64,000 nucleotides of DNA, from contig NZ_BOPZ01000003.1 in assembly GCF_018332455.1 (NCBI RefSeq), positions 155,987 through 219,986 on the forward strand, in the 5' to 3' direction. This DNA is from Clostridium polyendosporum (lineage in GTDB: Bacteria > Bacillota > Clostridia > Clostridiales > Clostridiaceae). Shown in pieces: positions 1 to 8,898 of this stretch. Under the pieces are notes generated by a model that worked only from the letters and a program-made list of their open reading frames with translations, was not told the origin of the DNA and did no database searches. The translations under genes were made by a program, and so were the position numbers. Position 1 is the first letter of the stretch. Every line of letters starts with the position of its first letter.

Positions 1-1172
1 AAGGCTTTGTTTCCTGAAAGAATTTTATTTCCTGAAGCTTCAATTTGAGCTATATAGCCTTTTAGTATCTCCATACCTGCATCGATAGTTTCGTTAAATC
101 TTTCTTCTTCAAGAGTTATAATCTTCTTTATATAATCTTGTTTTTCTTTAAGTTCTGGATATGCAGCTCCATAGTTTTCTACAACTGTATCTACTATCTT
201 ATTTAAGAACACTCCATTAACACCTAAAAGTCTTCCATGTCTAGCAGCTCTTCTTAAAAGTCTTCTTAAAACATACCCTCTTCCCTCATTAGAAGGTTGA
301 ACACCATCACATATCATAATTGTAACACTCTTTACATGATCTGTAATTATTCTAAGTGACACATCCTTATTGCTATCCTTATTATATTCTGTATTTGTTA
401 CCTCACAGGCTTTGTTAAGAATGCTCTTAACTGTATCAATTTCAAAGATATTATTTACACCTTGCATTATTGTAGCCATTCTTTCAAGACCCATTCCTGT
501 ATCGATATTAGGGCTTGAAAGTCTATTATAGTTGCCTTGCTCATTCTTATCGAATTGAGTAAATACTAAGTTCCAGAACTCAACCACTCTATCTTCATCA
601 GCTGCTTTAATAAATTCCTCAACTGAATTAATCTTTCCTGATCCTCTATCAAAGTGAATTTCTGTACATGGTCCACAAGGCCCAACTCCTATTTCCCAGA
701 AGTTATCATCTTTGCCTAATCTAAAAATTCTTGAAGGATCAACATTTGTTTTCTTAGTCCATATTTCAAAAGCTTCATCATCCTCTAAATATATTGTAAC
801 GTAAAGCTTATCTTTTGATATTTTTAAAACCTCAGTTACAAACTCCCAAGCCCACGGAATGATTTCTTCCTTAAAATAGTCACCAAAGGAGAAGTTACCT
901 AACATCTCGAAAAATGTACCATGTCTTGAAGTTTTTCCTACATTTTCAATATCTCCAGTTCTTATACACTTCTGGCATGTAGTAATTCTTTTTCTTGGTG
1001 GTTCTTCTACCCCTGTAAAGTATGGTTTAAGTGGTGCCATACCTGCATTTATTAAAAGCAAGCTCTTATCATTCTTAGGTACTAATGAAAAGGAAGGTAA
1101 TCTTAAATGTTCCTTGCCTTCAAAAAATTTTAAATAAGATTCTCTTATTTCATTTGCTCCCATGTAATTCAT
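1..1172 (-). CDS. alaS: Alanyl-tRNA synthetase, N-terminal part (cut by window edge)
   Basis: This class II aminoacyl-tRNA synthetase charges tRNA-Ala in the cytoplasm. About 390 N-terminal residues are visible, beginning [14 protein letters not shown]; the rest lies beyond base 1. Recognisable catalytic-core blocks include [27 protein letters not shown], the ATP-site [18 protein letters not shown], and NTGMGLER-like and RRAARHGR segments. The ATG at 1172 follows a GGAGG at about 7 nt. The editing and C-Ala domains cannot be checked. A T-box leader and a strong promoter lie directly upstream, so expression should respond to uncharged tRNA-Ala. Identity is certain from the conserved core. Confidence 0.97.
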   Translation of the reverse strand, partial: MNYMGANEIRESYLKFFEGKEHLRLPSFSLVPKNDKSLLLINAGMAPLKPYFTGVEEPPRKRITTCQKCIRTGDIENVGKTSRHGTFFEMLGNFSFGDYFKEEIIPWAWEFVTEVLKISKDKLYVTIYLEDDEAFEIWTKKTNVDPSRIFRLGKDDNFWEIGVGPCGPCTEIHFDRGSGKINSVEEFIKAADEDRVVEFWNLVFTQFDKNEQGNYNRLSSPNIDTGMGLERMATIMQGVNNIFEIDTVKSILNKACEVTNTEYNKDSNKDVSLRIITDHVKSVTIMICDGVQPSNEGRGYVLRRLLRRAARHGRLLGVNGVFLNKIVDTVVENYGAAYPELKEKQDYIKKIITLEEERFNETIDAGMEILKGYIAQIEASGNKILSGNKA

Positions 1173-1199
1173 ATATCTTACCTCCATGTTTTTTACATT

Positions 1200-1405
1200 A
1201 TAAAAAAGCTCTCATCCCTCAAGGGACGAAAGCTCAAACTTCTTCCGCGGTACCACCCTAATTATGTATAAAAATACATCACTCTCAAGATATAGCTCCG
1301 AGATAGCCTTCAAAATGTCTGCTAAGAAGTTTCCACCAACTACTTCCTCTCTTAATAGTCAAACACCTTTACTCCTTCTCTTCATCGCTTCTTATTTACT
1401 TATAG
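1200..1405 (-). promoter_or_regulatory. T-box leader (alanine) upstream of alaS
   Basis: The minus strand carries the T-box core AGGGTGGTACCGCG (1246-1259), which pairs with the 3' end of uncharged tRNA. Upstream are the GAAGAGAAGGAGTA-type start of stem I and a GGTGGAAAC segment resembling the distal loop. A GCT at 1305-1307, followed by a purine just before the closing UCUC strand, is the likely specifier and matches alanine. A terminator hairpin lies directly downstream. Family knowledge: the leader reads through when tRNA-Ala is uncharged. The exact specifier register is inferred by eye. Confidence 0.93.
1201..1234 (-). terminator. T-box intrinsic terminator of alaS leader
   Basis: On the minus strand a 12-bp stem (1223-1234 with 1207-1218) closes a 4-nt loop and is followed by a run of six T. 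It lies directly after the T-box sequence and before alaS, as expected for the terminator that competes with the antiterminator. Confidence 0.9.
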
Positions 1406-1409
1406 GCAA

Positions 1410-1439
1410 ATTATATTCGAAATGGTGCTATAATGTCAA
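1410..1439 (-). promoter_or_regulatory. Sigma-A promoter for alaS T-box leader
   Basis: On the minus strand TTGACA (1434-1439) and TATAAT (1410-1415) are separated by 18 bp, both perfect matches to the housekeeping consensus. It sits just upstream of the T-box leader and within the tail region of the preceding transporter gene. Confidence 0.88.
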
Positions 1440-1455
1440 TATTTACTTAAAAACA

Positions 1456-2481
1456 CTAAAAAAGATGGTGGTTAATATTCTCATAAATTACTTTTGTAAT
1501 TACTCCTATTGGTATTGCAAGTATCATCCCCATAAAGCCACCTACTTTTTCACCAATTAGCAATAATACGATTATAACAAGAGGATGAATACTTATACTA
1601 CTAGCTGTTATCCGAGGTGCAATTATATTTCCTTCAACCTGCTGTATAATTAAAAATAATAATGTCGTCCAGATAGCTTTACTTGGAGATTGCATAAGTG
1701 CAACAAGTATTGCTGGTAATGCACCAAAAATAGGACCAAAGTAAGGAATTATATTTACAACAGCATTAAAAATTGATAACCATAAAGGAAATTGTACTCT
1801 TAGTCCTACTAATACTACAAAAGACAATATTCCAATAATTAAACATAAAATAAATTGACTAAAAATATATTTACCTAATATCTTATCTATATCTTTACTT
1901 ATCTTTTTTATTAAGCTTCTCTTATTCATAGGTAATAATATTAAAATCTTATTACCTATTAACTCTCCATCTGCTAGAAAATAATAAGTAACTACCGGTA
2001 CAACCGCAAGCGAAAGTATATTTTCACTTAAATCTATAATCCAATCAAATGTTTTTTCTGATAACTCTACAAAAATAACATTTATCTTTTCTGTTATCTG
2101 CTCATTTATAGTATTAAAGATTTTATAATTATTTATTTTTATTTTATTCGATATCCAATCAACAAAATTTTCACCTGAGTTTATTATCTGTTCAATATTA
2201 GAACTTTCTTTGAATAATGATGGTATTAAAAAAACAAAAGCTGCTATAAAAAGTCCCACTAACCCTAAAATTAATAATGCGGCAGTAATTCTTTTATTAA
2301 CTCTTGCTTTTATAACTATTATTTTATATAAAGGTTTTAAAGAATAAGAGAGTATAAACGAAAATAGTAAGATTGAAATAACTTCTCTAATTATTTTTAA
2401 TTTTATATACAGTATGATGCACAGCACTAATAAACCTACTATGATAATATTTACAACTAATTTTCTACTAAACTTTTTCAT
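1456..2481 (-). CDS. AI-2E family transporter (UPF0118)
   Basis: This 341-residue membrane protein has the layout of the AI-2E/PerM/YtvI family: two hydrophobic segments near the N-terminus (about 10-50), another near 65-90, a polar extracytoplasmic stretch (about 95-155), then further segments to the end. The C-terminal NAVVNIIPYFGPIFGALPA and the VEGNIIAPRI stretch are family hallmarks. Substrates of this family are diverse (quorum-sensing furanone, ions), so none is assigned. It overlaps the PRC-barrel gene by 14 nt and is probably cotranscribed with it. Confidence 0.87.
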   Translation of the reverse strand: MKKFSRKLVVNIIIVGLLVLCIILYIKLKIIREVISILLFSFILSYSLKPLYKIIVIKARVNKRITAALLILGLVGLFIAAFVFLIPSLFKESSNIEQIINSGENFVDWISNKIKINNYKIFNTINEQITEKINVIFVELSEKTFDWIIDLSENILSLAVVPVVTYYFLADGELIGNKILILLPMNKRSLIKKISKDIDKILGKYIFSQFILCLIIGILSFVVLVGLRVQFPLWLSIFNAVVNIIPYFGPIFGALPAILVALMQSPSKAIWTTLLFLIIQQVEGNIIAPRITASSISIHPLVIIVLLLIGEKVGGFMGMILAIPIGVITKVIYENINHHLF

Positions 2482-2965
2482 AATACCTATCTTTAATTAA
2501 ATTATGAGGCATAGATTTTAATATAATGCTGCTATTTGCAAAGAATAAAATTGAGTCTTCTCCAAGAATTGTGTGGTTTATCAGTATTATGCTCTTACCT
2601 CTAATCAACCTATCTATAAATCCCGATGAAATAATTATTCCTTTTAGAGAAAAATCATATATATCAATTAATACATCCTCAACTACACCAATCATATTTC
2701 CACACTTATCTACAACATCCATATCTTTAATAGCACTAAAGCTTAGTCCATTATGCTGCATTGTAGATGTGACTATCATTGCTTCATTAAAAGATATAAC
2801 ACTTTCCACTGGAACATAATTATTTTTTGAAAAGCCTTTGGTTGTAATTTGAAATCCAATTACTTTGCTTTTATAGTAATCAAAAATAATATCCTTTATA
2901 GTACCTAACTTTTTTCCTGTTATATTATAAACATTAATATAATCAAAGTCTTTTCTTCTAAGCAT
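2468..2965 (-). CDS. PRC-barrel domain protein (two repeats)
   Basis: The protein has about 165 residues and two PRC-barrel halves. The first contains YNITGKKLGTIKDIIFDY followed by a beta strand VIGFQI; the second contains VVDKCGNMIGVVEDVLIDIY followed by LKGIIIS. PRC barrels are small beta domains found in RimM, photosynthetic reaction centre H subunits and sporulation-linked YlmC/YmxH proteins; the partner here is unknown. The ATG at 2965 is preferred over the one at 2974, because the latter touches the GGAAGGG ribosome-binding site. The gene overlaps the downstream transporter gene. Confidence 0.82.
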   Translation of the reverse strand: MLRRKDFDYINVYNITGKKLGTIKDIIFDYYKSKVIGFQITTKGFSKNNYVPVESVISFNEAMIVTSTMQHNGLSFSAIKDMDVVDKCGNMIGVVEDVLIDIYDFSLKGIIISSGFIDRLIRGKSIILINHTILGEDSILFFANSSIILKSMPHNLIKDRYYEKV

Positions 2966-3093
2966 CAGAACCATCCCTTCCTAAACATATCCTTAGTATT
3001 GACAATTGAACATAATTAATACCAAATTTATGTAAAAATCAGTAGAGTATATTAAACTACTCCGCTATAATTTATATGTATTTCACTCTTATG

Positions 3094-3115
3094 AAATTTC
3101 ACTTTGTAAAATGAC
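3094..3115 (+). repeat. Dispersed palindromic repeat family A, copy 1
   Basis: A short hairpin with the family A core ATTTCACTTTGTAAAAT followed by GAC. The same core recurs in at least nine other intergenic sites of this window. Confidence 0.6.
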
Positions 3116-3120
3116 AAAAA

Positions 3121-3149
3121 AAAGACAATCCTTTCGGATTATCTTTTTA
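3121..3149 (-). terminator. Terminator after mnmA (isc operon end)
   Basis: The minus strand has a 10-bp stem (3136-3145 with 3122-3131) with the stable GAAA tetraloop, followed by a run of T. It lies 20 nt after the mnmA stop codon and probably ends the iscR-iscS-iscU-mnmA transcript. Confidence 0.85.
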
Positions 3150-3167
3150 ACTTAAATAATATAACTA

Positions 3168-4244
3168 TTATATAATTTCGTCGATGATTCCTCCACCAAC
3201 TACTACATTACCTTGATAAAACACCACAGATTGACCCTTAGTTATAGCTCTTTGCTTTTCCTTAAAAGATACTCTAACTTTTCCTTCACCATATGGTGTG
3301 ATAACTGCATCTGCCGGTCTTGCTGAATATCTTATTTTAGCCTGAATATCTACAGCTCCTTGAACCTTATCGAACAGTATAAAGTTAACATCTTTTGCTA
3401 CTAAATCAGTTTTAAATATATCTTCTTCAGCTCCTATAACCACCTCGTTAGTATATGGATTTATATCAGTAACAAAAACTGGCCTTCCCATTGCTAGACC
3501 AAGACCCTTTCTTTGTCCGATGGTATAGTAAACTATTCCTTTATGTTTTCCTAAAACATTTCCACGTTTATCAACAAAATTTCCTGACTTAACTTTACCT
3601 GGTGCAGCTATTTCTATGTAATTACCATGATTATTATCTGGTATAAAACAAATTTCTTCACTATCTTTTTTATTATGTACAGCAAGACCTATCTCTTTTG
3701 CAATCTCTCTTATCTTATCCTTTGTATATTCTCCACAAGGCATAAGTGTATGTGCAAGTTGATATTGAGTAAGATTGTATAATGCATAGGTTTGATCTTT
3801 TCTATCATCCTCTGCTCTTATCAAAAGATATCTTCCATCTTTTTCTTTTATTTTTGCATAGTGTCCTGTAGCTACATAGTCCGCTCCAAAACTCTGAGCT
3901 TTTCTTAAAAGTTCATCAAACTTTAAGTACTTATTACATGCAATACATGGATTTGGAGTTCTACCTGCTATATACTCATCTACGAAGTAATCAATGACCT
4001 TTTCTTTAAAACTTTTTCTAAAGTTTAATACGTAAAAAGGAATACCAAGCCTATCTGCAACTCTTCTGGCGTCTTCAACGGCTGAAAGAGAACAACATCC
4101 TCCTTCTCTTTCCTCATACTCCTCATCTTCTTGCCAAATTTGCATGGTAACTCCTATAACGTCATATCCCTGTTCCTTTAAAAGGTAAGCAGCGACAGAA
4201 CTATCCACTCCGCCGCTCATACCTATAACAACTTTCTTTTTCAT
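3168..4244 (-). CDS. mnmA: tRNA-uridine 2-sulfurtransferase MnmA
   Basis: MnmA thiolates U34 of tRNA-Lys, Glu and Gln, using ATP and persulfide sulfur. The protein has about 358 residues, the usual length. The PP-loop SGGVDSS is near residue 10; the catalytic cysteines are in [12 protein letters not shown] (about 100) and EEICFIPD (about 198); [11 protein letters not shown] and a C-terminal beta domain follow. The ATG at 4244 has GGAG 6 nt upstream, better than the upstream in-frame TTG at 4256. It is the last gene after iscR, iscS and iscU, so the cysteine desulfurase that feeds it sulfur is encoded in the same operon. Confidence 0.95.
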   Translation of the reverse strand: MKKKVVIGMSGGVDSSVAAYLLKEQGYDVIGVTMQIWQEDEEYEEREGGCCSLSAVEDARRVADRLGIPFYVLNFRKSFKEKVIDYFVDEYIAGRTPNPCIACNKYLKFDELLRKAQSFGADYVATGHYAKIKEKDGRYLLIRAEDDRKDQTYALYNLTQYQLAHTLMPCGEYTKDKIREIAKEIGLAVHNKKDSEEICFIPDNNHGNYIEIAAPGKVKSGNFVDKRGNVLGKHKGIVYYTIGQRKGLGLAMGRPVFVTDINPYTNEVVIGAEEDIFKTDLVAKDVNFILFDKVQGAVDIQAKIRYSARPADAVITPYGEGKVRVSFKEKQRAITKGQSVVFYQGNVVVGGGIIDEII

Positions 4245-4258
4245 ACGCTTCTCCAAAA

Positions 4259-4690
4259 TTATTCTCCATGAACATGATCATGAATGTCATGTGAATGTTC
4301 TTTAAAATCCCAAGGCTCTAATCCTTGCTTTATTCTATAATCATTGATTGCTTTATGAATTGCTTCTTCTGCAAGAACTGAACAGTGCATCTTTACTGGT
4401 GGAAGTCCATCTAAAGCTTCTGCTACTGCTTTATTAGTAAGTTCCCAAGCTTCATCTACAGACTTACCCATTATTAATTCTGTAGCCATACTTGATGAAG
4501 CTATAGCAGAACCACAACCATATGTCTTAAATTTAACATCTTTTATTATATTATCCTCAACTTTTAAATATATCTTCATGATATCGCCACACTTAGCGTT
4601 ACCAACTTCTCCAATTCCATTTGCATCTTGTATTTCTCCAACATTTCTTGGATTCTTAAAATGCTCCATAACTTTTTCACTGTAATTCAT
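4259..4690 (-). CDS. iscU: Iron-sulfur cluster scaffold IscU/NifU-like
   Basis: This is the scaffold on which IscS-derived sulfur and iron form Fe-S clusters. The protein has 143 residues starting [11 protein letters not shown]; the ATG at 4690 has AGAGGAG upstream and is preferred over an in-frame start 36 nt earlier. The three ligand cysteines sit in [23 protein letters not shown] and [13 protein letters not shown]. The C-terminal tail is rich in histidine ([12 protein letters not shown]), an unusual extension that could bind metal. It lies directly between iscS and mnmA with gaps of only 2 and 14 nt, indicating one transcript. Confidence 0.95.
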   Translation of the reverse strand: MNYSEKVMEHFKNPRNVGEIQDANGIGEVGNAKCGDIMKIYLKVEDNIIKDVKFKTYGCGSAIASSSMATELIMGKSVDEAWELTNKAVAEALDGLPPVKMHCSVLAEEAIHKAINDYRIKQGLEPWDFKEHSHDIHDHVHGE

Positions 4691-4692
4691 AA

Positions 4693-5877
4693 TTATTTTT
4701 CTCCTCTCTTTTGAAAATCTTCCCAAAGTGGTGACATATCTCTTAATCTTTGAATAATAGGTGGAACCACTCTAAGTACATGTTCTACATCTTCTTCTGT
4801 TGTTCCATCTCCTAATGATAATCTTAATGAACCATGAGCGATTTCATGTGGTAATCCTATAGCTAATAGCACATGGGATGGATCTAAGGAACCAGAGGTA
4901 CATGCACTACCACTAGATGCGCACACTCCCTCAAAATCTAACATAAGAAGTATTGATTCACCTTCTATAAATTCGAAACATACATTTACATTACCTGGTA
5001 ATCTTTTTTCTCCTTTTGGCCCATTTAATCTTGTATATGGAATCTTTAATAGACCATCAATAAGCTTATCTCTAAGTTCAGTAAGTTTTTTTGCATGTTT
5101 ATCGAGATTTACTGTAGCAAGTTCTATAGCTTTACCTAATCCTGCAATAGCTGCTACATTTTCAGTTCCTGCTCTCCTTGCTCTCTCCTGTCCACCACCA
5201 TGAACTAAGTTATCTATTTTTATTCCTTTTTTTATATAAAGAACTCCAATTCCCTTTGGTCCATAAATCTTATGTCCAGCAAGTGAAAGAAGATCTATAT
5301 TCATATCTTTAACATCTATGGCTATATTTCCTACTGCTTGAACTGCATCAGTATGGAAAAACACCTTTCTTTCCCTACAAATCTCACCTATTTCTTTTAT
5401 AGGTTGAATGGTTCCTATCTCATTATTCGCAGCCATTATTGAAACTAAGATAGTCTTATCAGTTATAGCATTTTTTAATTCGTCTAAATCTATAAAACCT
5501 TCTTTATTTACGCCTAAATAAGTTACTTCAAAGCCATTTTTTTCAAGATATTCACAGGTATGAAGTACTGCGTGATGCTCTATCTTTGTTGTAATAATAT
5601 GATTTCCCTTATTCTTATTAGCAAAAGCAATACCTTTTATAGCCCAGTTATCTGCTTCTGATCCGCCCCCGGTGAAATAAATCTCACTTGCTTCACAATT
5701 TAAAGCCTTTGCCACTCTTTGTCTGCCTTTATCAATAGCCATCTTAGTATCTCTTGAGATACTATAAAACGAAGATGGATTTCCAAACTTCTCTGTAAAG
5801 TATGGAAGCATTTCTTCTAACACTTCTGGTTTTACAAATGTGGTAGCTGCATAGTCCATATACACAACCTTATTCAT
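4693..5877 (-). CDS. iscS: Cysteine desulfurase IscS
   Basis: This PLP enzyme converts cysteine to alanine and an enzyme-bound persulfide used for Fe-S clusters and tRNA thiolation. It has 394 residues. Visible landmarks are [21 protein letters not shown], the PLP-lysine segment [16 protein letters not shown] (about 200) and the mobile catalytic-cysteine loop SSGSACTSG (about 325). The ATG at 5877 follows GGAG and overlaps the end of iscR by 8 nt, which implies translational coupling. It supplies both IscU and MnmA encoded downstream. Confidence 0.96.
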   Translation of the reverse strand: MNKVVYMDYAATTFVKPEVLEEMLPYFTEKFGNPSSFYSISRDTKMAIDKGRQRVAKALNCEASEIYFTGGGSEADNWAIKGIAFANKNKGNHIITTKIEHHAVLHTCEYLEKNGFEVTYLGVNKEGFIDLDELKNAITDKTILVSIMAANNEIGTIQPIKEIGEICRERKVFFHTDAVQAVGNIAIDVKDMNIDLLSLAGHKIYGPKGIGVLYIKKGIKIDNLVHGGGQERARRAGTENVAAIAGLGKAIELATVNLDKHAKKLTELRDKLIDGLLKIPYTRLNGPKGEKRLPGNVNVCFEFIEGESILLMLDFEGVCASSGSACTSGSLDPSHVLLAIGLPHEIAHGSLRLSLGDGTTEEDVEHVLRVVPPIIQRLRDMSPLWEDFQKRGEK

Positions 5878-6331
5878 TACAATCACTCCTATCCCCAATT
5901 TTTACTAAATTAATTTTTGCATTTATTTCTTCATAGTCATTTACTATATCTTGAAGAGTCACAGACTCCATAACTTCATCAATACTGTTTTTAATCTTTT
6001 TCCATAATAATCTTGTAGCACAGCAATCAATATTATCACAAGGTACACCGTCAATACATTCTGAAATTTCAATAGGTCCCTCTAATACCTCCATAATTTC
6101 AGCAATGGTAATATCTTTTGGACCCTTGCTTAAAACATATCCTCCTTGAGCACCTCTTATACTTTTTATTAACTTAGCCTTTCTCAGAGGACTAAATAAT
6201 TGCTCAAGATAATACTCAGAAATATTTTGTCTTTGAGATATAGTCTTTATGGAAACAGGAGCTCCTCCATAGTGTATTGCTAAATCCACCATTGCCTTTA
6301 CACCATATCTTCCCTTAGTTGACAACTTCAT
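5870..6331 (-). CDS. iscR: Rrf2 family Fe-S regulator IscR
   Basis: A winged-helix repressor of 153 residues. The N-terminus [18 protein letters not shown] and the wing [17 protein letters not shown] are typical of Rrf2 proteins. Three cysteines in [14 protein letters not shown] match the spacing of IscR [2Fe-2S] ligands. The ATG at 6331 has GGGGTGA upstream; the longer reading frame is not needed. It is the first gene of the isc operon and probably senses cluster supply and represses its own promoter. Palindromic sites lie in its leader. Confidence 0.93.
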   Translation of the reverse strand: MKLSTKGRYGVKAMVDLAIHYGGAPVSIKTISQRQNISEYYLEQLFSPLRKAKLIKSIRGAQGGYVLSKGPKDITIAEIMEVLEGPIEISECIDGVPCDNIDCCATRLLWKKIKNSIDEVMESVTLQDIVNDYEEINAKINLVKIGDRSDCNE

Positions 6332-6341
6332 ATTTTCACCC

Positions 6342-6376
6342 CTCAATATTGAGTAGAATTTAATGTTGAGTAAAAT
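6342..6376 (-). promoter_or_regulatory. Candidate IscR operator sites
   Basis: A perfect 12-bp palindrome CTCAATATTGAG occupies 6342-6353. A related copy, TACTCAACATT, lies about 18 bp farther from iscR and repeats the TACTCAATATT of the first as a direct repeat. They lie between the promoter and the iscR start. Assignment to IscR rests on position alone. Confidence 0.5.
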
Positions 6377-6392
6377 GATAAACTTTAATAAT

Positions 6393-6421
6393 ATAATACC
6401 AAATCCGACCTTATCTGTCAA
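6393..6421 (-). promoter_or_regulatory. Sigma-A promoter of the isc operon
   Basis: On the minus strand TTGACA (6416-6421) and TATTAT (6393-6398) are separated by 17 bp, about 60 nt upstream of the iscR start. The candidate operator palindromes lie just downstream of the -10 box. Confidence 0.82.
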
Positions 6422-6424
6422 CAA

Positions 6425-6451
6425 TAAAAGGAGACCTTTTTAGTCTCCTAT
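6425..6451 (-). terminator. Terminator after rarA
   Basis: The minus strand folds AGGAGAC with GTCTCCT (6443-6449 and 6429-6435) around a short A-rich loop, followed by TTTTATT. It lies between the rarA stop codon and the isc promoter. Confidence 0.7.
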
Positions 6452-6466
6452 CTAATTTGTGTTAAT

Positions 6467-7735
6467 CTATTTTTTAATATTCTTCCAATAATCACTAGCT
6501 ACTTTCTCATTCTTATTATCGCCCGGTAAATAATAACATGATCCTCTTAAATTACTTGGCAAATACTCCTGCTTAACATAGTTATTTTTATAATCATGGG
6601 GATATTTATATTCAATACCTCTCCCTATTTCTTTTGCTCCAGCATAATGAGAATCTTTTAGATGATTAGGAATATCTCCAATATTTACTTTTTCCAAATC
6701 AAAAAGAGCACCATCTATAGCTTTATACGCTGTATTTGATTTAGGTGCTGTTGCAAGTAGTATAGTTGCTTGTGCAAGAGGTATCCTCGCCTCAGGAAAA
6801 CCAAGCATATTTGCAGCATCAACGCAAGACTTCACTATAGTTATAGCATTTGGATAAGCTAGCCCAACATCTTCACAGGCTATAACTAAAAGTCTTCTAC
6901 ATATTGAAGGTAAATCTCCCGCTTTAACAAGCCTAGCTAAATAATGAATAGCTGCATCTGCATCACTTCCCCTTATAGACTTTTGAAAAGCACTAAGAAT
7001 ATCATAATGACTATCACCCATTAAATCATAATTTAATATTTTACTTTGAGTACTTTCTTCAGCAATTGTTTTTGTTATATGTATAACCTTGTCTGAGTTA
7101 GGATTAGTAGAATAAAGCGCAACTTCTAATCCATTTATTGCCTTTCTTAAATCGCCATTCGAAGATGCCGCAAAATAATTTAACGCATCCTCATCCACAT
7201 CCACTTGCATACCAGGATAAAAAGACTTTGATTTTTCAACAGCTCTCTTTAATGCATTTATAATATTTTCATCATTGAGAACTTTAAATTCAAAAATAGT
7301 TGATCTACTTAAAATAGCTTTAAAAATATAATGATATGGATTTTCAGTAGTACTAGCAATAAGAGTTATTCTTCCATCTTCAATGAATTCTAATAAAGAT
7401 TGTTGCTGCTTTTTATTAAAATTTTGTATTTCATCAAGATATAAGAGAACACCCTCACGTCCCATAAATGTATCAAGTTCATCAACTATATCTTGTATAT
7501 CCTTAAGTGATGAATTAGTTGCATTTAATCTATAAAATCTCTTGCTTGTTTTTCTTGCAATAATATTTGCCACAGTAGTTTTTCCCGTACCCGGCGGACC
7601 ATAAAATATCATATTTGATATACAACCACTTTCAATTATTCTATTTAATATTTTATTCTTTCCTAATATGTGCTCTTGACCTACTACATCTTCTAACTCC
7701 GAAGGTCTTATCTTATCAGCTAAAGGTTTATGCAT
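6467..7735 (-). CDS. rarA: Replication-associated recombination protein RarA (MgsA)
   Basis: A clamp-loader-like AAA+ ATPase acting at stalled replication forks. It has 422 residues, typical length. N-terminal MHKPLADKIRPSELEDVVGQEHIL is followed by Walker A GPPGTGKTT (about 46), Walker B LYLDEIQNF (about 98), a sensor 1 STTENP and an arginine-finger region SRSTIFEF. The C-terminal tetramerisation part contains GSDADAAIHYLARL and CEDVGLAYP. The gene is single, with its own terminator downstream. Confidence 0.94.
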   Translation of the reverse strand: MHKPLADKIRPSELEDVVGQEHILGKNKILNRIIESGCISNMIFYGPPGTGKTTVANIIARKTSKRFYRLNATNSSLKDIQDIVDELDTFMGREGVLLYLDEIQNFNKKQQQSLLEFIEDGRITLIASTTENPYHYIFKAILSRSTIFEFKVLNDENIINALKRAVEKSKSFYPGMQVDVDEDALNYFAASSNGDLRKAINGLEVALYSTNPNSDKVIHITKTIAEESTQSKILNYDLMGDSHYDILSAFQKSIRGSDADAAIHYLARLVKAGDLPSICRRLLVIACEDVGLAYPNAITIVKSCVDAANMLGFPEARIPLAQATILLATAPKSNTAYKAIDGALFDLEKVNIGDIPNHLKDSHYAGAKEIGRGIEYKYPHDYKNNYVKQEYLPSNLRGSCYYLPGDNKNEKVASDYWKNIKK

Positions 7736-7798
7736 AATATCACCACTTTCTAAATTAAAATATACTTTAAACTTAAATAATATAAAATTAAATACATG

Positions 7799-7829
7799 AA
7801 AAAGGGAGACGAATGAAGTCTCCCTTTAT
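7799..7829 (-). terminator. Terminator after the flavin reductase-like gene
   Basis: On the minus strand AAGGGAGAC pairs with GTCTCCCTT (7819-7827 with 7802-7810) and is followed by TTTTTC. It is about 100 nt past the stop codon, with a family A repeat in between. Confidence 0.8.
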
Positions 7830-7835
7830 AATGTG

Positions 7836-7903
7836 CTGTCATTTACAAAGTGAAATCTGATTAAAACTAAATAGGTTCGATGCCCTTTACTTTATTTTAA
7901 TCA
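7836..7903 (-). repeat. Dispersed palindromic repeat family A, copy 2 (long form)
   Basis: Read on the minus strand this is a two-hairpin element. The first arm has ATCGAACCTATTTAGTTTTAATC; it is followed by CAGATTTCACTTTGTAAATGACAGC. Copies at 23723 and 46234 share the same two-part layout, so this defines the long form of the family. Confidence 0.65.
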
Positions 7904-7930
7904 ATCTGTTATGAATTGTACAACAATATA

Positions 7931-8446
7931 TTATACTGCATCTGTAGCATTTTCGTATGCTGCTACTATTTCTCCAAAGTAAAGAACATGATAGTCATTA
8001 TTACTATAAAACTTCTCATCAATTTCTGGAATTAATAATGACTTATCCATCTCTCCTTTATAAACAACCTTACATTCATAATACATATTGCAATTATCAA
8101 CTATTGGAGAGTCAACTTCTTTTGAAGATGCAAATGATATATTTGCTTCCTTACATTTATCAGTATTCCTACCTGATTTTTTTCCACATAGAGCCAAAGC
8201 ACTTTGAAGTTTATCTCCATAAGGAATGCTTACTGTAAAGTTATCAATCTTTTCTAGTAGTTCATAAGTATATCTTGATTTTCTAACCATTACTGTAAGA
8301 ACTGGTCTACCCCACATATACCCTATACTTCCCCAACTTATTGTCATTGTATTTACCTTATCTTCATTTTTCACTGTTAGAAAAGCACCTGTTTTATGGA
8401 GGTTTTCCATTCCTTTTTCTAGTCCTTTAATAAAATCTACAGCCAT
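7931..8446 (-). CDS. Flavin reductase-like (flavoredoxin) protein
   Basis: A 171-residue protein of the flavin reductase/flavoredoxin fold, which binds FMN as a split-barrel dimer. The segment VNTMTISWGSIGYMWGRPVLTVMVRKSRYTYELLE carries the FMN-binding loop and NFTVSIPYGD the next strand; the redox partner is unknown. No ribosome-binding site lies next to the ATG at 8446. The nearest strong one, GAGAGGTGAA, is about 300 nt upstream on the far side of a structured RNA element. Homologues of this type begin close to this residue, so the start is probably right. Confidence 0.85.
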   Translation of the reverse strand: MAVDFIKGLEKGMENLHKTGAFLTVKNEDKVNTMTISWGSIGYMWGRPVLTVMVRKSRYTYELLEKIDNFTVSIPYGDKLQSALALCGKKSGRNTDKCKEANISFASSKEVDSPIVDNCNMYYECKVVYKGEMDKSLLIPEIDEKFYSNNDYHVLYFGEIVAAYENATDAV

Positions 8447-8455
8447 TTATTATTT

Positions 8456-8739
8456 CGTTACCAAAAATCTATAAAACCCTATACAAAGAATATAAAAAGT
8501 CTATATAAATTTTGTTTCTTTCCTACTTCATAGTGTCCCATTTTGTCTAAGCTACTTTGGTTTGCTGTAACACTAGATAGGGTTTGCTACTTTTTAGTAG
8601 GGAATATAACAACTTCTCAATTATATATGTGTGCGTTGTGAAAAGCCTCCTGGGCACTTTCACATTCACAATCCTAAAGCACATATAAGTATATTCAAAG
8701 TTAAGAATTTTACACTAATTACATTAGATTTTCGTAACG
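8456..8739 (-). ncRNA. Structured RNA element, copy 1, between SD and start codon
   Basis: About 284 nt closed by a stem of CGTTAC plus AAAATCTA (8725-8739) with the matching strand at 8456-8471. Internal stems: 8679-8687 with 8624-8634, 8665-8671 with 8636-8642, 8657-8660 with 8642-8645, and 8596-8601 with 8522-8527. The second copy at 10834-11108 keeps the terminal stem exactly and changes paired bases together in the internal stems. The Shine-Dalgarno GAGAGG (8747-8752) is just before the element and the ATG of the flavin reductase-like gene is 9 nt after it. No known RNA family was recognised. Confidence 0.8.
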
Positions 8740-8744
8740 AACTT

Positions 8745-8776
8745 CACCTCTCTTTCATTATAAATTTTTATAGGCT
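8745..8776 (-). promoter_or_regulatory. Conserved leader with distant ribosome-binding site, copy 1
   Basis: The minus-strand sequence AATTTATAATGAAAGAGAGGTGAA is almost identical to the one upstream of the second RNA element. It contains a strong Shine-Dalgarno GAGAGG and a possible -10 box TATAAT. No clear -35 is visible. The similarity between the two copies extends about 40 nt upstream of the closing stem. Confidence 0.6.
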
Positions 8777-8898
8777 TTCTTTAAACTATTATTAGCCTAC
8801 TTATAAATTATCGTTACATAATCTATATTTTAAGACTATACGTATATTCTTGCAAGTTTTTCCTTTGCATTTAATTTACTAATAATAAACTAAAAAAT

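Noticed and set aside
1264..1560. 98-residue plus-strand frame upstream of alaS
   Set aside because: It runs through the T-box leader in antisense and has no ribosome-binding site or family match.
8456..8739. Group I or group II intron as the certain identity of the RNA element
   Set aside because: No P7-type GACTA-like core, no group II domain V or GTGYG 5' end was seen. Splicing remains possible only as a hypothesis.
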